Shown here: in pieces, positions 1 to 9,345 of the stretch
How the letters are laid out: each line of letters starts with the position of its first letter
Numbering within the stretch: the first letter of the stretch is position 1
Assembly: GCA_028285305.1 (NCBI GenBank)
Contig: JANQPV010000036.1
Span: 1 to 64,000 of the forward strand
DNA: 64,000 bases
Direction of reading: 5' to 3'
DNA from: Alphaproteobacteria bacterium
GTDB taxonomy: Bacteria; Pseudomonadota; Alphaproteobacteria; SMXP01
Notes under the pieces: model-generated
Database searches by the model: none
The model's input: only the letters and a program-made list of their open reading frames with translations
What the model was told of the DNA's origin: nothing
Position numbers and translations under genes: made by a program

Positions 1-894
1 CTCACGCAAAGGGTGCCCTGGCTTCAACGCAATCTTGGAAAAACCAGATCCGCTCAAGCAGTGCTTTGCCACAATCGTTAGCAAGCGCTGGATCATATGC
101 TCAACACACCTCGTGGTCTTATGGAAATAGACCTGTTCATGCAGTGTGTACCGAGCGAGCAAAAACTGCTCCGCCGCGGGCAAAGCCTTTTGAGCCAGGC
201 AAAAGGTTTGCACCGAGGCGTTTCGCGCATCTTCATCGGCTAGCTCCAACTGTATATCTGCAACCCGAACATGTTCCATAAGCCAATCAAAATCGATGTC
301 CCCCGCATGGGTTCCCGTCATCAGCCGATCTCGCCTCAAATAATCCAAACGGTCTGCATCAAAACTACTTGAAACAACAGCATGATAGATGTCTTTCGGG
401 TCTTCAGTCTTCAACAAAGCAGCAACTTCAGCAGACATACCTTTTCGGTAATTTTCTAAAACCTTTCGAATTTTGCCCTTTTTGCTTTCGATTATTTCGC
501 CACTCCAAAGTTCATGCCTCTTCAGTATTCCAACTCGCCTTAAGACCCCTTCAAAAGTGTGGCTCAACGGACCATGACCAATATCGTGAAGCAACGCCGC
601 CACAACCGCGGTGGCAGCCTTTTCTCCATCAAACTCTTGATTTCCTCTCTCAAGTTCACGCTTTACTATTTTGATTAACTCTCGCGCGACATGGAAAACC
701 CCGATGCAGTGAGCAAAACGCGTATGTGTGGCACCCGGAAAAACAAACTCAGATACACCCAATTGCTTGATTCTCCGAAGCCTTTGGAACTCCGGACAAT
801 CAAGTAAGCTCCACGCCAATTGATCTAGTGGCTCATCTTCACGAAAAACGATGAGCCCATGAACTGGATCACGAATCCTTTGATCTCGCGCCAT
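1..894 (-). CDS. HD-domain phosphohydrolase (COG1078-like), C-terminus off the left edge
   Basis: Reading leftwards from an ATG at 894, 298 codons stay open to the window edge, so the C-terminus is missing. The protein opens with a short nucleotide-phosphohydrolase-type lead (MARDQRIRDPVHG), then has the metal ligands of an HD domain: His62 (TRFAHCIG), His103-Asp104 (LLHDIGHGPLSH) and an Asp in the downstream FDADRLDYLRRD motif. This order (H, HD, D) is that of dGTPase/SAMHD1-like metal-dependent phosphohydrolases; the exact substrate cannot be told. The codons are richer in TTT, ATT and GAT than in the neighbouring dehydrogenase gene, which may hint at a different origin. No partner gene is visible on the left; the gene upstream ends at 1007 and is on the same strand. 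Confidence 0.85.
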   Translation of the reverse strand, partial: MARDQRIRDPVHGLIVFREDEPLDQLAWSLLDCPEFQRLRRIKQLGVSEFVFPGATHTRFAHCIGVFHVARELIKIVKRELERGNQEFDGEKAATAVVAALLHDIGHGPLSHTFEGVLRRVGILKRHELWSGEIIESKKGKIRKVLENYRKGMSAEVAALLKTEDPKDIYHAVVSSSFDADRLDYLRRDRLMTGTHAGDIDFDWLMEHVRVADIQLELADEDARNASVQTFCLAQKALPAAEQFLLARYTLHEQVYFHKTTRCVEHMIQRLLTIVAKHCLSGSGFSKIALKPGHPLRE

Positions 895-1006
895 AAAAGG
901 AACATATCATGAACAAATTGAGTTGAACAACCGTTTTGTTAGGTTGTACGATTCAACACTACACGGCAAGGATGAATGTTCCGTATTTGAGGCTGGGCGA
1001 GAGTCG

Positions 1007-2866
1007 CTAAGCCACAAACGCGTCTTGATCGAGTTCCATCAGCGTGTCGGCCCCGAGTTCGATGCGTTCCAGCGCCGCTGTTGTGTTGGGAATCTCGCGC
1101 TCCAGCCAGACTTTGGCAAGGGTCAGCTTCCGCTTGTAAAAGTCTGGGTTCCCTTCGCCCGCCTCGAGCTTCGCAAGCGCCACCTTCGCCATCTGAGCCC
1201 ACATCCACCCGATACTGACAATGCCGAAGATATTGAGAGTCTCGTAGGACGCCGCGCCTGCATGATCGTAGTTTTTGGGCGCGTTCTCCATCAGCCAGCC
1301 CGCCGCTTTGCCGAGCCGATCATACCCAACTTTGAGCGGTTCGATATAGGGCTTCATCTGCTCGTCGCCCTCATTTTCTTTTATGAAGGCTTCCACTTTG
1401 CCAAAGAACGCTAGCGTCGCCCGGCCACCCTTGGACGTCATTTTCCGGCCCACCAGGTCAAGCGCTTGGATGCCGTTCGCTCCTTCGTAGACCTGATTGA
1501 TACGCGCATCGCGAACAAACTGTTCCATTCCGTGATCGCGCACGTAGCCGTGACCGCCGAACACCTGCATGGACGAATTCGCGGCTTCAAACCCCTTATC
1601 TGTAAAGTAGGCCTTAATCACCGGCGTCAAAAGCTGGCTCAGATCCGAGGCCTCTTCGCGCTCTTTCTCGTCGGCCGAATGCATCTGCACACTGAAGAGC
1701 AGGGACACATAGCTCGCAAGCGCTCGGGCACCCTCGACGAAGGCCCGCGACTGCAACAGCATCCGCCGCACATCCGGATAGACAATAATGGGGTCGGCGT
1801 TTTGATCGGGAAATTTTGGGCCGGTGAGAGCACGTCCCGCCGTCCGTTCAAGGGCATAGGCGGCCCCGTTTTGAATGGCCACCTCCCCGATCGCGATGCC
1901 CTGCATGCCAACGCCCATGCGGGCGCCGTTCATCATCCCGAACATGCCGGCCATACCGGATGATTTCGACTTCCGATCTTTGCCCTCTCCGTCTGATTTC
2001 TTCTTCTGGGGAGCCCCACCAAGCCTGTAGGCAACCGCATCATCGAAATTCAAAACGCACGTCGCATTTCCTTTGATGCCCATTTTCTTTTCGATAGACC
2101 CAGTAAAAACCCCGTTGCGTTTCGTCCGCTCCCCGGTCTCGGGATCGACCAGAAATTTAGGCACCATGAAGAAATTCACCGTACCCAAATCATCGTGCAG
2201 CTTTCCGTCTTCGTCGGGAATCTTCGCGATGACCATGTGGATAATGTTGTCCGTCAAATCGTGATCGCCCCCAGAAATGAAGATCTTTGTCCCATTCATC
2301 AGGTACGTGCTGTCCTCTTGTTCGACGGCCTTGGTTTTCATCAGTTTGAGATCCGTACCGCAATGGGGCTCGGTCAAACACATGGTGCCGGTCCATTCAC
2401 CGGCGACCATTTTCGAGACCACATGCTCCCTCATCCACGGCTCACCGGTGGCATTGAGCGCCGAGTACGCCGCATTGGTCAATCCGGGATACATAGTGAA
2501 TGCTTGATTCGCAGACGAACCAATTTCGGAAAAGGCAAAAGTGAGGACAGCCGGAAGCGCCGCCCCCTCATATTTCTCCGGCGCACCAAGCCGGTTCCAA
2601 CCGGCTTCGCAATATTTGTCCCAAGCTTCCTTGAAGCCAGGCGGCGTGCGCACCACGCCATTCTCGAAAACGCAGCCATGTTCGTCGCCCACTTGGTTGA
2701 GCGGCTGCAGCACTTCTTCACAGAATTTGGCGCCGCCCTCCAAAATCGCCGACGTCATATCCGGCGTAAGCTCGGAAAAGCCTGGCAGATCTTCACGCTT
2801 TTCAATTTCTAGGAGGTCGTGAAGAATAAAGGAATAATCGTCGATAGGGGCCTTATAGCTCGGCAT
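1007..2866 (-). CDS. Acyl-CoA dehydrogenase, FadE/DmdC-like long form
   Basis: A 619-residue FAD-dependent acyl-CoA dehydrogenase, longer than the 380-400 residues of classic family members. It has the N-terminal alpha domain, the CLTEPHCGTDL flavin/substrate motif near residue 165, a beta domain, and the C-terminal helical domain with YEGANGIQALDLVGRK, where the Glu is the expected catalytic base. The extra C-terminal domain (residues about 480-610) is typical of the subgroup that includes 3-methylmercaptopropionyl-CoA dehydrogenase DmdC and related long FadE proteins, so the substrate is uncertain. A lysine-rich insertion (QKKKSDGEGKDRKSKSSG, near residue 290) sits just before a methionine-rich helix. 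The start has a clear AGAGG ribosome site 6 nt upstream. It presumably performs the first step of acyl-CoA beta-oxidation in the cytoplasm. Confidence 0.9.
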   Translation of the reverse strand: MPSYKAPIDDYSFILHDLLEIEKREDLPGFSELTPDMTSAILEGGAKFCEEVLQPLNQVGDEHGCVFENGVVRTPPGFKEAWDKYCEAGWNRLGAPEKYEGAALPAVLTFAFSEIGSSANQAFTMYPGLTNAAYSALNATGEPWMREHVVSKMVAGEWTGTMCLTEPHCGTDLKLMKTKAVEQEDSTYLMNGTKIFISGGDHDLTDNIIHMVIAKIPDEDGKLHDDLGTVNFFMVPKFLVDPETGERTKRNGVFTGSIEKKMGIKGNATCVLNFDDAVAYRLGGAPQKKKSDGEGKDRKSKSSGMAGMFGMMNGARMGVGMQGIAIGEVAIQNGAAYALERTAGRALTGPKFPDQNADPIIVYPDVRRMLLQSRAFVEGARALASYVSLLFSVQMHSADEKEREEASDLSQLLTPVIKAYFTDKGFEAANSSMQVFGGHGYVRDHGMEQFVRDARINQVYEGANGIQALDLVGRKMTSKGGRATLAFFGKVEAFIKENEGDEQMKPYIEPLKVGYDRLGKAAGWLMENAPKNYDHAGAASYETLNIFGIVSIGWMWAQMAKVALAKLEAGEGNPDFYKRKLTLAKVWLEREIPNTTAALERIELGADTLMELDQDAFVA

Positions 2867-2956
2867 GGCGAACCTCTACGTCGTGAGTATCAGATTTGCG
2901 CTAGCTTCACCTCAATCGAGCGAAAATGTCGAGTCAAACATTGACGCGTGTGTCAC

Positions 2957-3625
2957 TTACGCAAATGCGCGAACCAAATCGGCGAATTCGGTATAGCTTG
3001 AGATGACCGCGTCTGCCCCGCTCGCAAGAAGCTGGTCGCCGTGATCTTCTCCGCAATGGTTCCCGAGTGTGAAGCCAATCGCGGTCATTCCGGCGGCTTT
3101 GGCCGCTTTCACCCCGTTGGCACTGTCCTCCAAAACCAAGCAGGCGCTCGGCGCAGAACCGCACACCTTTGCGGCATGTAAAAACAGGTCAGGGGCAGGC
3201 TTTCCCCGCTCCACCATTTGCCCAGAGAAGATATGGGGATCGAAGAGATCGTGAAGACCTGTACGCCTCAGTTTCCAATGCAATTGTTCAATCGGACTGC
3301 TCGACGCAACACAAAAGGGAAATGACAAATCGCGGATCGTTTCGCGAACCTTCGGCAACGGCGCCAGGGACTCTTCGAAACCCTTGGCGACGTAGTCGTG
3401 AAGGTCATGGAAAAAGTTTTGGGGAAGCGGTTCGCCGAGACGACGCTCCGCATCTGTCGCTATTTTATTCTCCCACTCATGAGGGGACATCCCCATGAAC
3501 CGTGCGACATAGTCCTCTCGCTCGTAAGGCACGCCAATTTCCGCTAGAAAAGTGATCTCCGCTTCCGTATGGATGTCTTCGCTGTTGATCAGCACACCAT
3601 CACAGTCGAAAATGATAAGTTCCAC
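2957..3625 (-). CDS. HAD-superfamily phosphatase, beta-phosphoglucomutase/phosphoglycolate phosphatase-like
   Basis: A 222-residue HAD hydrolase of subfamily IA. Motif I is FDCDGVLINSE at residues 6-16 (nucleophile Asp7), motif II is VASSSP, motif III is the Lys in GKPAPD, and motif IV is LVLEDSANGVKAA. The helical cap between motifs I and II is of the type found in phosphoglycolate phosphatase, beta-phosphoglucomutase and sugar-phosphate phosphatases. The start is GTG at 3625, without a convincing ribosome site; no in-frame ATG lies nearby. It stands between the acyl-CoA dehydrogenase and the GH19 gene on the same strand, with no evident functional link. The cytoplasmic substrate cannot be deduced. 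Confidence 0.85.
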   Translation of the reverse strand: MELIIFDCDGVLINSEDIHTEAEITFLAEIGVPYEREDYVARFMGMSPHEWENKIATDAERRLGEPLPQNFFHDLHDYVAKGFEESLAPLPKVRETIRDLSFPFCVASSSPIEQLHWKLRRTGLHDLFDPHIFSGQMVERGKPAPDLFLHAAKVCGSAPSACLVLEDSANGVKAAKAAGMTAIGFTLGNHCGEDHGDQLLASGADAVISSYTEFADLVRAFA

Positions 3626-3671
3626 TGGGGAGAATCACCTACTTCAAAATTGATAGAGAGACGACAGATCT

Positions 3672-5585
3672 CTACCGTCTAATCCGCGCCCAAATTAAAT
3701 AGAGCGCACAGATGATGACGAGAGCGGCAAAGAGGAAGGTGGTAAGCTCCAGCTGATTTTCCTCATCCATCGCATGTTCAATGGCACCCGTCGTCACTTC
3801 TTCAACCGCCTCGGTCACGGATTCTTGCGCTTCAGGCGTAAAGATCGGCGGCAAGGCCTCTTCAACGGGCGCAGGTTCCTCCACGGGAACCTGATCCGCT
3901 TCAGGTGCCTCCGCAACGTCCTCAATCACCGGCTCTTCGGCGACATCAGCGGGCGCCTCAGGCTCAGGCACAACGGGTGCCTCCTCAGGTGCTTCAGCAA
4001 TTTCAGGCTCTGCCGCGTCTTCGACAGGCGGCTCCACAACTTCGACTGCCGGTTCCTCTGTCGGCTGTTCTTCTGCTGGTTGTTCTTCTGCTGGCTGTGC
4101 CTCCGGATCAACTGGGAGGTCTTCGCGCGCCACGTCTTCAACCGGGACGGCAGGCGCCTCTTCCACGGGTGCTTCGGTGACCGGTTCCTCCGTGGTCACG
4201 CTTTCCGGCGCTTCAACAGCGTCTTCAGATTCGGCAAGCGCATCTTCGACAGGCGCATCCTCAGCATCTGGTTCTTCGGGGGCGTCGATGATGTCCGGCT
4301 CGGCAGGTGCCTCATCTACAGGAACGTCCTCCACCGGTTCTTCCTCGGGCACCTCTGCTGACGGAGCCTCCACGACTGGTTCTTCAGTGGGCGCCTCTTC
4401 CGTCGGAGCCTCTGCAACCGGTTCTTCAATTGGTGCCTCTTCGACAGGCACATCCTCAGCGGGCGCTTCTTCAGGAGCCGGCTCTTCGGGAACAACGTCG
4501 GCGGGAGCATCTTCCGTCGCCGGAGCCTCATCGCTCACATCGACACCGGTAACGTCTTCAACAACCTCTTCGACCACCTCGTCGATATCTTGCTCGTTTT
4601 CCGTGCTTTCGCTCTCGTAGATGTCGACGCCGGACGTCGTCGCTGCACCGGTTCCTCCCACAGCCGCACCACCAGCGGCCGTGCCCGAACGATCCTTCTT
4701 CGGCTTACCGTCACTGCCAACGAACGGTGCCGCCCAGACGGCCGCGGCCTTCTGGAATTCATGAATCCTGTCTTGCAGCCCGTTGAGCCCGCCATTGATA
4801 CGGCGCGTTATCGCGTTCAAGTCGTTACGGTCCGCAAGCTTGTTGAGCCCGTTCTGATCCCAGTAGGCCGCCGCAATCCGGAGCGCGTTTCCGGTGTCCG
4901 CCGCCTGTTCGGGATTGCCAACCAAATCGATTCCCAACAGCCGTCCGTACTCTTCATAATTCGCTTTGCCGGTCAGCTGAATGAAGCCGCGACCGCGATA
5001 GCGAAAGCCGTCGCCGCTCGCTTCTGGACCGTTTCCGATACGGTTGGCGTAGACGCGATTGGCAATCTTCTCCGGTTGGCGGGCAAAACTCTCGGCTTCG
5101 TCCCGGCTTCTGAAATGACGGCGAAAAACGCGCCACAATCCGTCTCCGGAATAGTTTAGGTTTTCTTCGACAACAGTAAAGCCCATCGACTCATGGGAAA
5201 GCTGTGCGAGAAAATGACTGAGACGCTTCGCATTCTTATTGATGTCAAATTCGCTGAGGATGTCGTCCAGCTGATCATCGAATGCCTGCAGAACGTCATC
5301 CGAGGCCCGAGTGGCAAATTTTTGAAGATTTTGGAGGCTGACATTGGGTTTCCCGAAGGGCCACCGGAACATTCCGGGCCCTTTGTTGGGATCCCGCAAA
5401 TAGCGGTTGGCAACAAAGCCTTCAAGAGCTTGCCCTTCGAGAGTCGTCTTAATCTCGGACCAGGAGCCGCGCTTCTTGATCTCCTCAACGGAGTGGCCAT
5501 AGCTAAGCTGCGCGATGACATCGCCGTCCTTCGGCTTCTCGCGGACGTTTAAGCCCTCAGCATCGACTTGTAGGATTTTTGCCAT
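3672..5585 (-). CDS. SH3b + GH19 (chitinase/endolysin-type) enzyme with acidic Pro/Glu repeat linker and C-terminal transmembrane anchor
   Basis: 637 residues in four parts. Residues 1-66 are a bacterial SH3 domain (ADEG.NVREKP style opening, WSEIKT). Residues about 82-285 are a glycoside hydrolase 19 catalytic domain: the general acid is probably Glu132 in LSHESMGF, and YRGRGFIQLTGKANY (196-210) is the family signature. Residues about 320-605 are a low-complexity acidic stretch of Pro, Glu, Ala and Val with short repeats such as EEAP, VEEAP and PAEEQ. Residues about 616-634 form a single hydrophobic helix (FLFAALVIICALYLIWA) followed by RIRR. No N-terminal signal peptide is seen, so it looks tail-anchored. 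GH19 enzymes cut chitin or, in endolysins, peptidoglycan. The start has AGGTGG just upstream. The architecture is unusual (see findings). Confidence 0.85.
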   Translation of the reverse strand: MAKILQVDAEGLNVREKPKDGDVIAQLSYGHSVEEIKKRGSWSEIKTTLEGQALEGFVANRYLRDPNKGPGMFRWPFGKPNVSLQNLQKFATRASDDVLQAFDDQLDDILSEFDINKNAKRLSHFLAQLSHESMGFTVVEENLNYSGDGLWRVFRRHFRSRDEAESFARQPEKIANRVYANRIGNGPEASGDGFRYRGRGFIQLTGKANYEEYGRLLGIDLVGNPEQAADTGNALRIAAAYWDQNGLNKLADRNDLNAITRRINGGLNGLQDRIHEFQKAAAVWAAPFVGSDGKPKKDRSGTAAGGAAVGGTGAATTSGVDIYESESTENEQDIDEVVEEVVEDVTGVDVSDEAPATEDAPADVVPEEPAPEEAPAEDVPVEEAPIEEPVAEAPTEEAPTEEPVVEAPSAEVPEEEPVEDVPVDEAPAEPDIIDAPEEPDAEDAPVEDALAESEDAVEAPESVTTEEPVTEAPVEEAPAVPVEDVAREDLPVDPEAQPAEEQPAEEQPTEEPAVEVVEPPVEDAAEPEIAEAPEEAPVVPEPEAPADVAEEPVIEDVAEAPEADQVPVEEPAPVEEALPPIFTPEAQESVTEAVEEVTTGAIEHAMDEENQLELTTFLFAALVIICALYLIWARIRR

Positions 5586-5735
5586 AGTCCCACCTCTTCC
5601 CCGAAAGGTCTCTTAGCAAAATATATAGGTCTCGTCCCCGCTTCGACGAGTGACTTACATCACTTTTCTAACACGATTACGCGCTCCTTCGTGCATTTTA
5701 TCGTGTGAACGCAACATGAATGCGTCACTGCGGCC

Positions 5736-6560
5736 TTACTTGCCGTGAAAAACAGGCTCTTTCTTCTCAACAAAGGCTTTCACGGCGTTTTTGTGGTCTT
5801 CTGTGGTACCGCAATGTTGGTGGTGGGTTGCTTCCAGATCCATGCAATCTTCCAAGTCATCGGAAGACAGGGCCCGGTTGAGGTTCTCTTTCATATAGCG
5901 ATAGGCGATGGTTGGACCCGACGCCAAGCGCTCGGCAATTTCTCGTGTCTTTTCAGTAAGTTCCTGCGGCTCGCACACCCAATTTGTTAATCCCAATCTC
6001 AAGGCCTCTTCCGCCGAAACCCGGTCCGAAAGGAAATAGAGCTCGCGCGCCTTTGCCGTTCCCACCAATTGGCTGAGAAAGAACGTCCCTCCATAGTCCC
6101 CGGAGAATCCCACCCGGGCGAAGGCGGTTGTCATGACGGCCGTTGAAACCATAATTCTAAGATCGCACGCGAGTGCCAAACCAAGTCCGGCTCCCGCCGC
6201 CGCTCCGGGTAGCGCCGCCAAGGTCGGTTTCGGCATCCGGTAGAGCCTGCCCGACGTGCCCCGCTGATTGACCCGCTGTTGGTGGATGGAAGCATCGATC
6301 GAATGACCCGTTACCACACCCCTCTCGGCAAAGCCTTTAACATCACCTCCGGCACAGAAGCCTTTGCCGGCGCCCGTTAAAACCACACAGCGCACGTCTG
6401 GGTTGAGCTCCGCATCCGCCAACCGCTCTTGCAGAGCGGCATTCATTTCCCCGGACATCGCATTGCGCGCGTCCGGACGATTCATAGTCAGAGTCAGAAC
6501 ACCGTTCTCAAGCTCCGCAATCAAGTGGTCTGTGCCTGTGCCTAAAGTTTGTACAGTCAT
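5736..6560 (-). CDS. Enoyl-CoA hydratase/isomerase family protein
   Basis: A 274-residue crotonase-fold protein. The oxyanion-hole segments are visible: GKGFCAGGDVKGFAERG (about residues 67-83) and AALPGAAAGAGLGLALACDLR. The acidic position after ARVGFSGDYGGTFFL holds Asp and Gly where classical hydratases often have Glu, so the exact reaction (hydratase, isomerase or hydrolase) is open. The ATG is preceded by a strong AAGGAG site. Cytoplasmic, presumably acting on acyl-CoA esters from beta-oxidation or branched-chain degradation. It stands divergent from the autotransporter gene and beside no obvious partner. Confidence 0.88.
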   Translation of the reverse strand: MTVQTLGTGTDHLIAELENGVLTLTMNRPDARNAMSGEMNAALQERLADAELNPDVRCVVLTGAGKGFCAGGDVKGFAERGVVTGHSIDASIHQQRVNQRGTSGRLYRMPKPTLAALPGAAAGAGLGLALACDLRIMVSTAVMTTAFARVGFSGDYGGTFFLSQLVGTAKARELYFLSDRVSAEEALRLGLTNWVCEPQELTEKTREIAERLASGPTIAYRYMKENLNRALSSDDLEDCMDLEATHHQHCGTTEDHKNAVKAFVEKKEPVFHGK

Positions 6561-6765
6561 GGGCGGTCTCCTTTTTTTTCACACTATGAGTGAAGCCCTA
6601 CTCATTGCCAAGGGTGCCATCGTTATGTAGCATAAGGGGGGGATAAGAGACCTCCCGAGCCCGGCGTTTTCCAACACAACAAAAGATCGCGGTTTGGGGG
6701 TGGTGGACTAAGCCGATGTAAGAGCTGCTGTGTGCGGACGATTGGCGATACATAAGGGGGGACAG

Positions 6766-8220
6766 ATGCGCTGGTCAGGGGGCAAGAAGAGTGTCTCCAA
6801 ATTCTTAAGCAAGATTTCTGCAAGTGCCTTAGTCATCTCGGCTTTGTGGTGTCTTCTGAGCATAACTCCGGCGAACGCGCAATTTGTCACAAGCCCGTCA
6901 GCGGGATGTAACGAAGCCAACGCAGGCACCTACGACTTCACTGTACCTATCAATACGCCGTTGACCTCAAGCCCTTTCACCGCCCAGTTTGCAGTGGGCG
7001 AGATGCTCACCATCACACTTGATGCGTTTGGGGGAGTCGTCCTGACTGGAATCGCCAGAGATACAACGGCGGGCGCCACCTTGATTGATTCACCGGGCAG
7101 CACGTCGGTCATCTACTCAATTCCATCGAGCGGCATCCGAAGCTTCGAACTGGTCCTTGAGACCTCCGATTTTACCGGTGAGTTCACCGTCCGCTGTACC
7201 CCGAATCCGGTCGCACCCGTCCAACAGGCGGCCAGCAATTCCGTCCGGAATTACATTTATCGCCGGACGAACGCCCTCCTGGAAAAGGAACCAGACCGGC
7301 CCAGATTGGCGAGAAAAGACGTTGGCTCTCTCTGGCCCAACGGCATTCAAAAGATGCATTTCGAAGGGGACCAGGACCGCGGCTCTCTCGAGTTCGGCAC
7401 TTCCCACTCAAATCCGTGGGCCGATGAAATGGATGTGTGGGTCGAAGGGCACTATACGTGGTATGACTACGACAACGATATAGATGTCGAAGGTGAGCAG
7501 GCGGTCCTCTATTTTGGCGTGGACTACACCATCACATCCGACGTCCTAATCGGAGTTTTGGGCCAGACGGACTGGACCAACGAAAGCGCCGATGCGATCG
7601 GGGAAGACTTGGAGGGATCTGGGTGGATGGTCGGCCCCTACTTCTCCGCGCAGTTAACGCAAAACCTTTTCTTCGATGCGAGGGCCGCTTGGGGCCGATC
7701 CGAAAACACGTTGACGCTCGGCACACTGATCACGAATGAAGAGTTTGATACCGAACGCTGGTTGGTGCGCGCGAATCTCACCGGCAATGAGCAATTTGGC
7801 GCCGAAGGGCGATGGCGACTGACCCCCAGTGCAGCCATCGTCTATTTCGAGGAAGAACAAGAAGAGTATTCGACGAATACCAATGTCACCATCCTTGCAC
7901 AGACGGTTGGTCTAGGCCGGGCAACCTTCGAACCGGAATTTGCCTATCATTGGATCACGTCCAAAAACACGTTGATCGAGCCCCAGCTCACGCTGACGGG
8001 CATTTGGGACTTCGACCCCGCGAGCGGACTGGCAATCCCCGGATTTACCTATGAGACAGACCAGTGGCGAGCAAGCATCGAAGCGTCGATCCAGGTCGCT
8101 TGGACAAGTGGCGTCACCTTGCGCGCATCGGGCTTTTACGACGGGATCGGCGCCCGCGGGTTCGAAGCGCGCGGAGCCCGAATATGGCTTGACCTCCCCT
8201 TGGACGGATTGATTGACTGA
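6766..8220 (+). CDS. Autotransporter-domain outer membrane protein with short passenger
   Basis: A 484-residue exported protein. An upstream in-frame GTG exists at 6730, but the ATG at 6766 has an AAGGGGGG ribosome site at the right distance and begins a clear signal peptide (RWSGGKKSV lead, hydrophobic core ALVISALWCLLSI, cleavage after ANA). Residues about 34-160 form a short beta-rich passenger with Cys pairs (PSAGCNEA and FTVRCTPNP). From about residue 215 onwards, alternating aromatic strands (WVEGHYTWYDYD, FFDARAAWGRSENT, VTLRASGFYDGIGARG) match the autotransporter beta-barrel. The C-terminus ends in LDGLID rather than a terminal Phe. It should sit in the outer membrane; the passenger has no recognisable enzyme domain. 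Confidence 0.85.
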   Translation: MRWSGGKKSVSKFLSKISASALVISALWCLLSITPANAQFVTSPSAGCNEANAGTYDFTVPINTPLTSSPFTAQFAVGEMLTITLDAFGGVVLTGIARDTTAGATLIDSPGSTSVIYSIPSSGIRSFELVLETSDFTGEFTVRCTPNPVAPVQQAASNSVRNYIYRRTNALLEKEPDRPRLARKDVGSLWPNGIQKMHFEGDQDRGSLEFGTSHSNPWADEMDVWVEGHYTWYDYDNDIDVEGEQAVLYFGVDYTITSDVLIGVLGQTDWTNESADAIGEDLEGSGWMVGPYFSAQLTQNLFFDARAAWGRSENTLTLGTLITNEEFDTERWLVRANLTGNEQFGAEGRWRLTPSAAIVYFEEEQEEYSTNTNVTILAQTVGLGRATFEPEFAYHWITSKNTLIEPQLTLTGIWDFDPASGLAIPGFTYETDQWRASIEASIQVAWTSGVTLRASGFYDGIGARGFEARGARIWLDLPLDGLID

Positions 8221-8385
8221 CCCCGGCGCAGCAAACGCCTTCGTAATAATAAACTCCAGAATCTGATGTCCGCCCTAGCCCCGAGCACCATTTCTTGACA
8301 CGGGGCGATTTGTATCCTCTGTTCGGCAGCCTTGAAGCTTGCACAACAATCCGATTTCGCTCGGTGCTTGGAAAGGAACTGCCTC

Positions 8386-9273
8386 ATGAAGAACGCCATC
8401 GTCACAGGAACCAGCACAGGCATCGGCCTAGTAACCAGCTTGCATTTGGCCCGTAATGGCTACCGGGTCTTCGCCACGATGCGCAACCTCGCCAAGTCTG
8501 ACGCCATCAAAGAGGCTGCTGGCAAAGAGGATCTTGCGGTGGAGGTCATCGAAATGGACGTCTGCGACGACGCGTCCGTTGAAAGAGGATTCCAAGAAGT
8601 CGTGTCCAAAGGCGGACCCATCGATCTGCTGGTCAACAATGCGGGGATTGGGGGCGCCGCGCCGTTTGAAATCACTCCCCTGGAAGAGCACCGGAAAATG
8701 TTCGAAACGAACTATTTCGGTGTTGTGCGGTGCATTCAGCAGGTGCTTCCTTCCATGCGCGAGCGCGAATCGGGCTGCATTGTGAACATTACCTCCGTCG
8801 TCGGATTACAAGCAACACCGAACCAAATCCCCTACTCCGCATCCAAGTGGGCGGTGGAAAGTCTCGGTGAAGCCCTCGCCCACGAAGTCCAAAGCTTCGG
8901 CATCCGCGTGGTGAATGTGGAACCCGGCGTCATCATGACCAATATTTTTGAAAATTCCGCCGAGCAGACCCACTATGACAAGACATCTCCGTACGCGCAC
9001 ATCATGCAGCACAACGGCCGCGTCTTCGGCGCCGGGTTTGAACGTAATGTTCAACCAATACTGGTCGCTGAGACGATTTTGGAAGCAATCACCACCGAAA
9101 ACTACAAGCTTCGCTGGCCTGTGGGTCCGGATGCAGACGGCATGGCCGCGGTCCGCAACCAAGAGGGGCTGTCCGAAAAATGGATCAGCCTCGGCGCCAT
9201 CAAAGACAAATACGAGTATGCGGACGAATTTGAGAAGCTGTTTGGATTTCGCATTGTGAACGAGAAGAAATAG
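8386..9273 (+). CDS. Short-chain dehydrogenase/reductase
   Basis: A 295-residue classical SDR. ATG at 8386 is chosen over the upstream in-frame start because GAAAGGA lies 8 nt before it and the protein then opens directly with the Rossmann strand. NAD(P)-binding TGTSTGIG is at residues 6-13, NNAG is near 87, the catalytic Ser lies in NITSVVG and the YSASK active site follows (Tyr, Lys). The C-terminal half is longer than in fatty-acid type SDRs and is closest in style to the 17-beta-hydroxysteroid/retinol-type group, which is a weak guide to substrate. The next gene, another SDR, starts about 70 nt downstream, and an enoyl-CoA hydratase follows, suggesting a small catabolic cluster. Confidence 0.88.
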   Translation: MKNAIVTGTSTGIGLVTSLHLARNGYRVFATMRNLAKSDAIKEAAGKEDLAVEVIEMDVCDDASVERGFQEVVSKGGPIDLLVNNAGIGGAAPFEITPLEEHRKMFETNYFGVVRCIQQVLPSMRERESGCIVNITSVVGLQATPNQIPYSASKWAVESLGEALAHEVQSFGIRVVNVEPGVIMTNIFENSAEQTHYDKTSPYAHIMQHNGRVFGAGFERNVQPILVAETILEAITTENYKLRWPVGPDADGMAAVRNQEGLSEKWISLGAIKDKYEYADEFEKLFGFRIVNEKK

Positions 9274-9345
9274 AGCGTCTTTGCAGACCGAGCGCGCCTC
9301 CTCGTGATGAAGGCGCATAATCCATCCAAAGCAAAGGAACACACA

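Noticed and set aside
3774-4361. 195-codon plus-strand open frame opposite the GH19 gene
   Set aside because: It is antisense to the Pro/Glu repeat region, whose codon bias keeps several frames open; the product is low-complexity Arg/Phe and has no family match.
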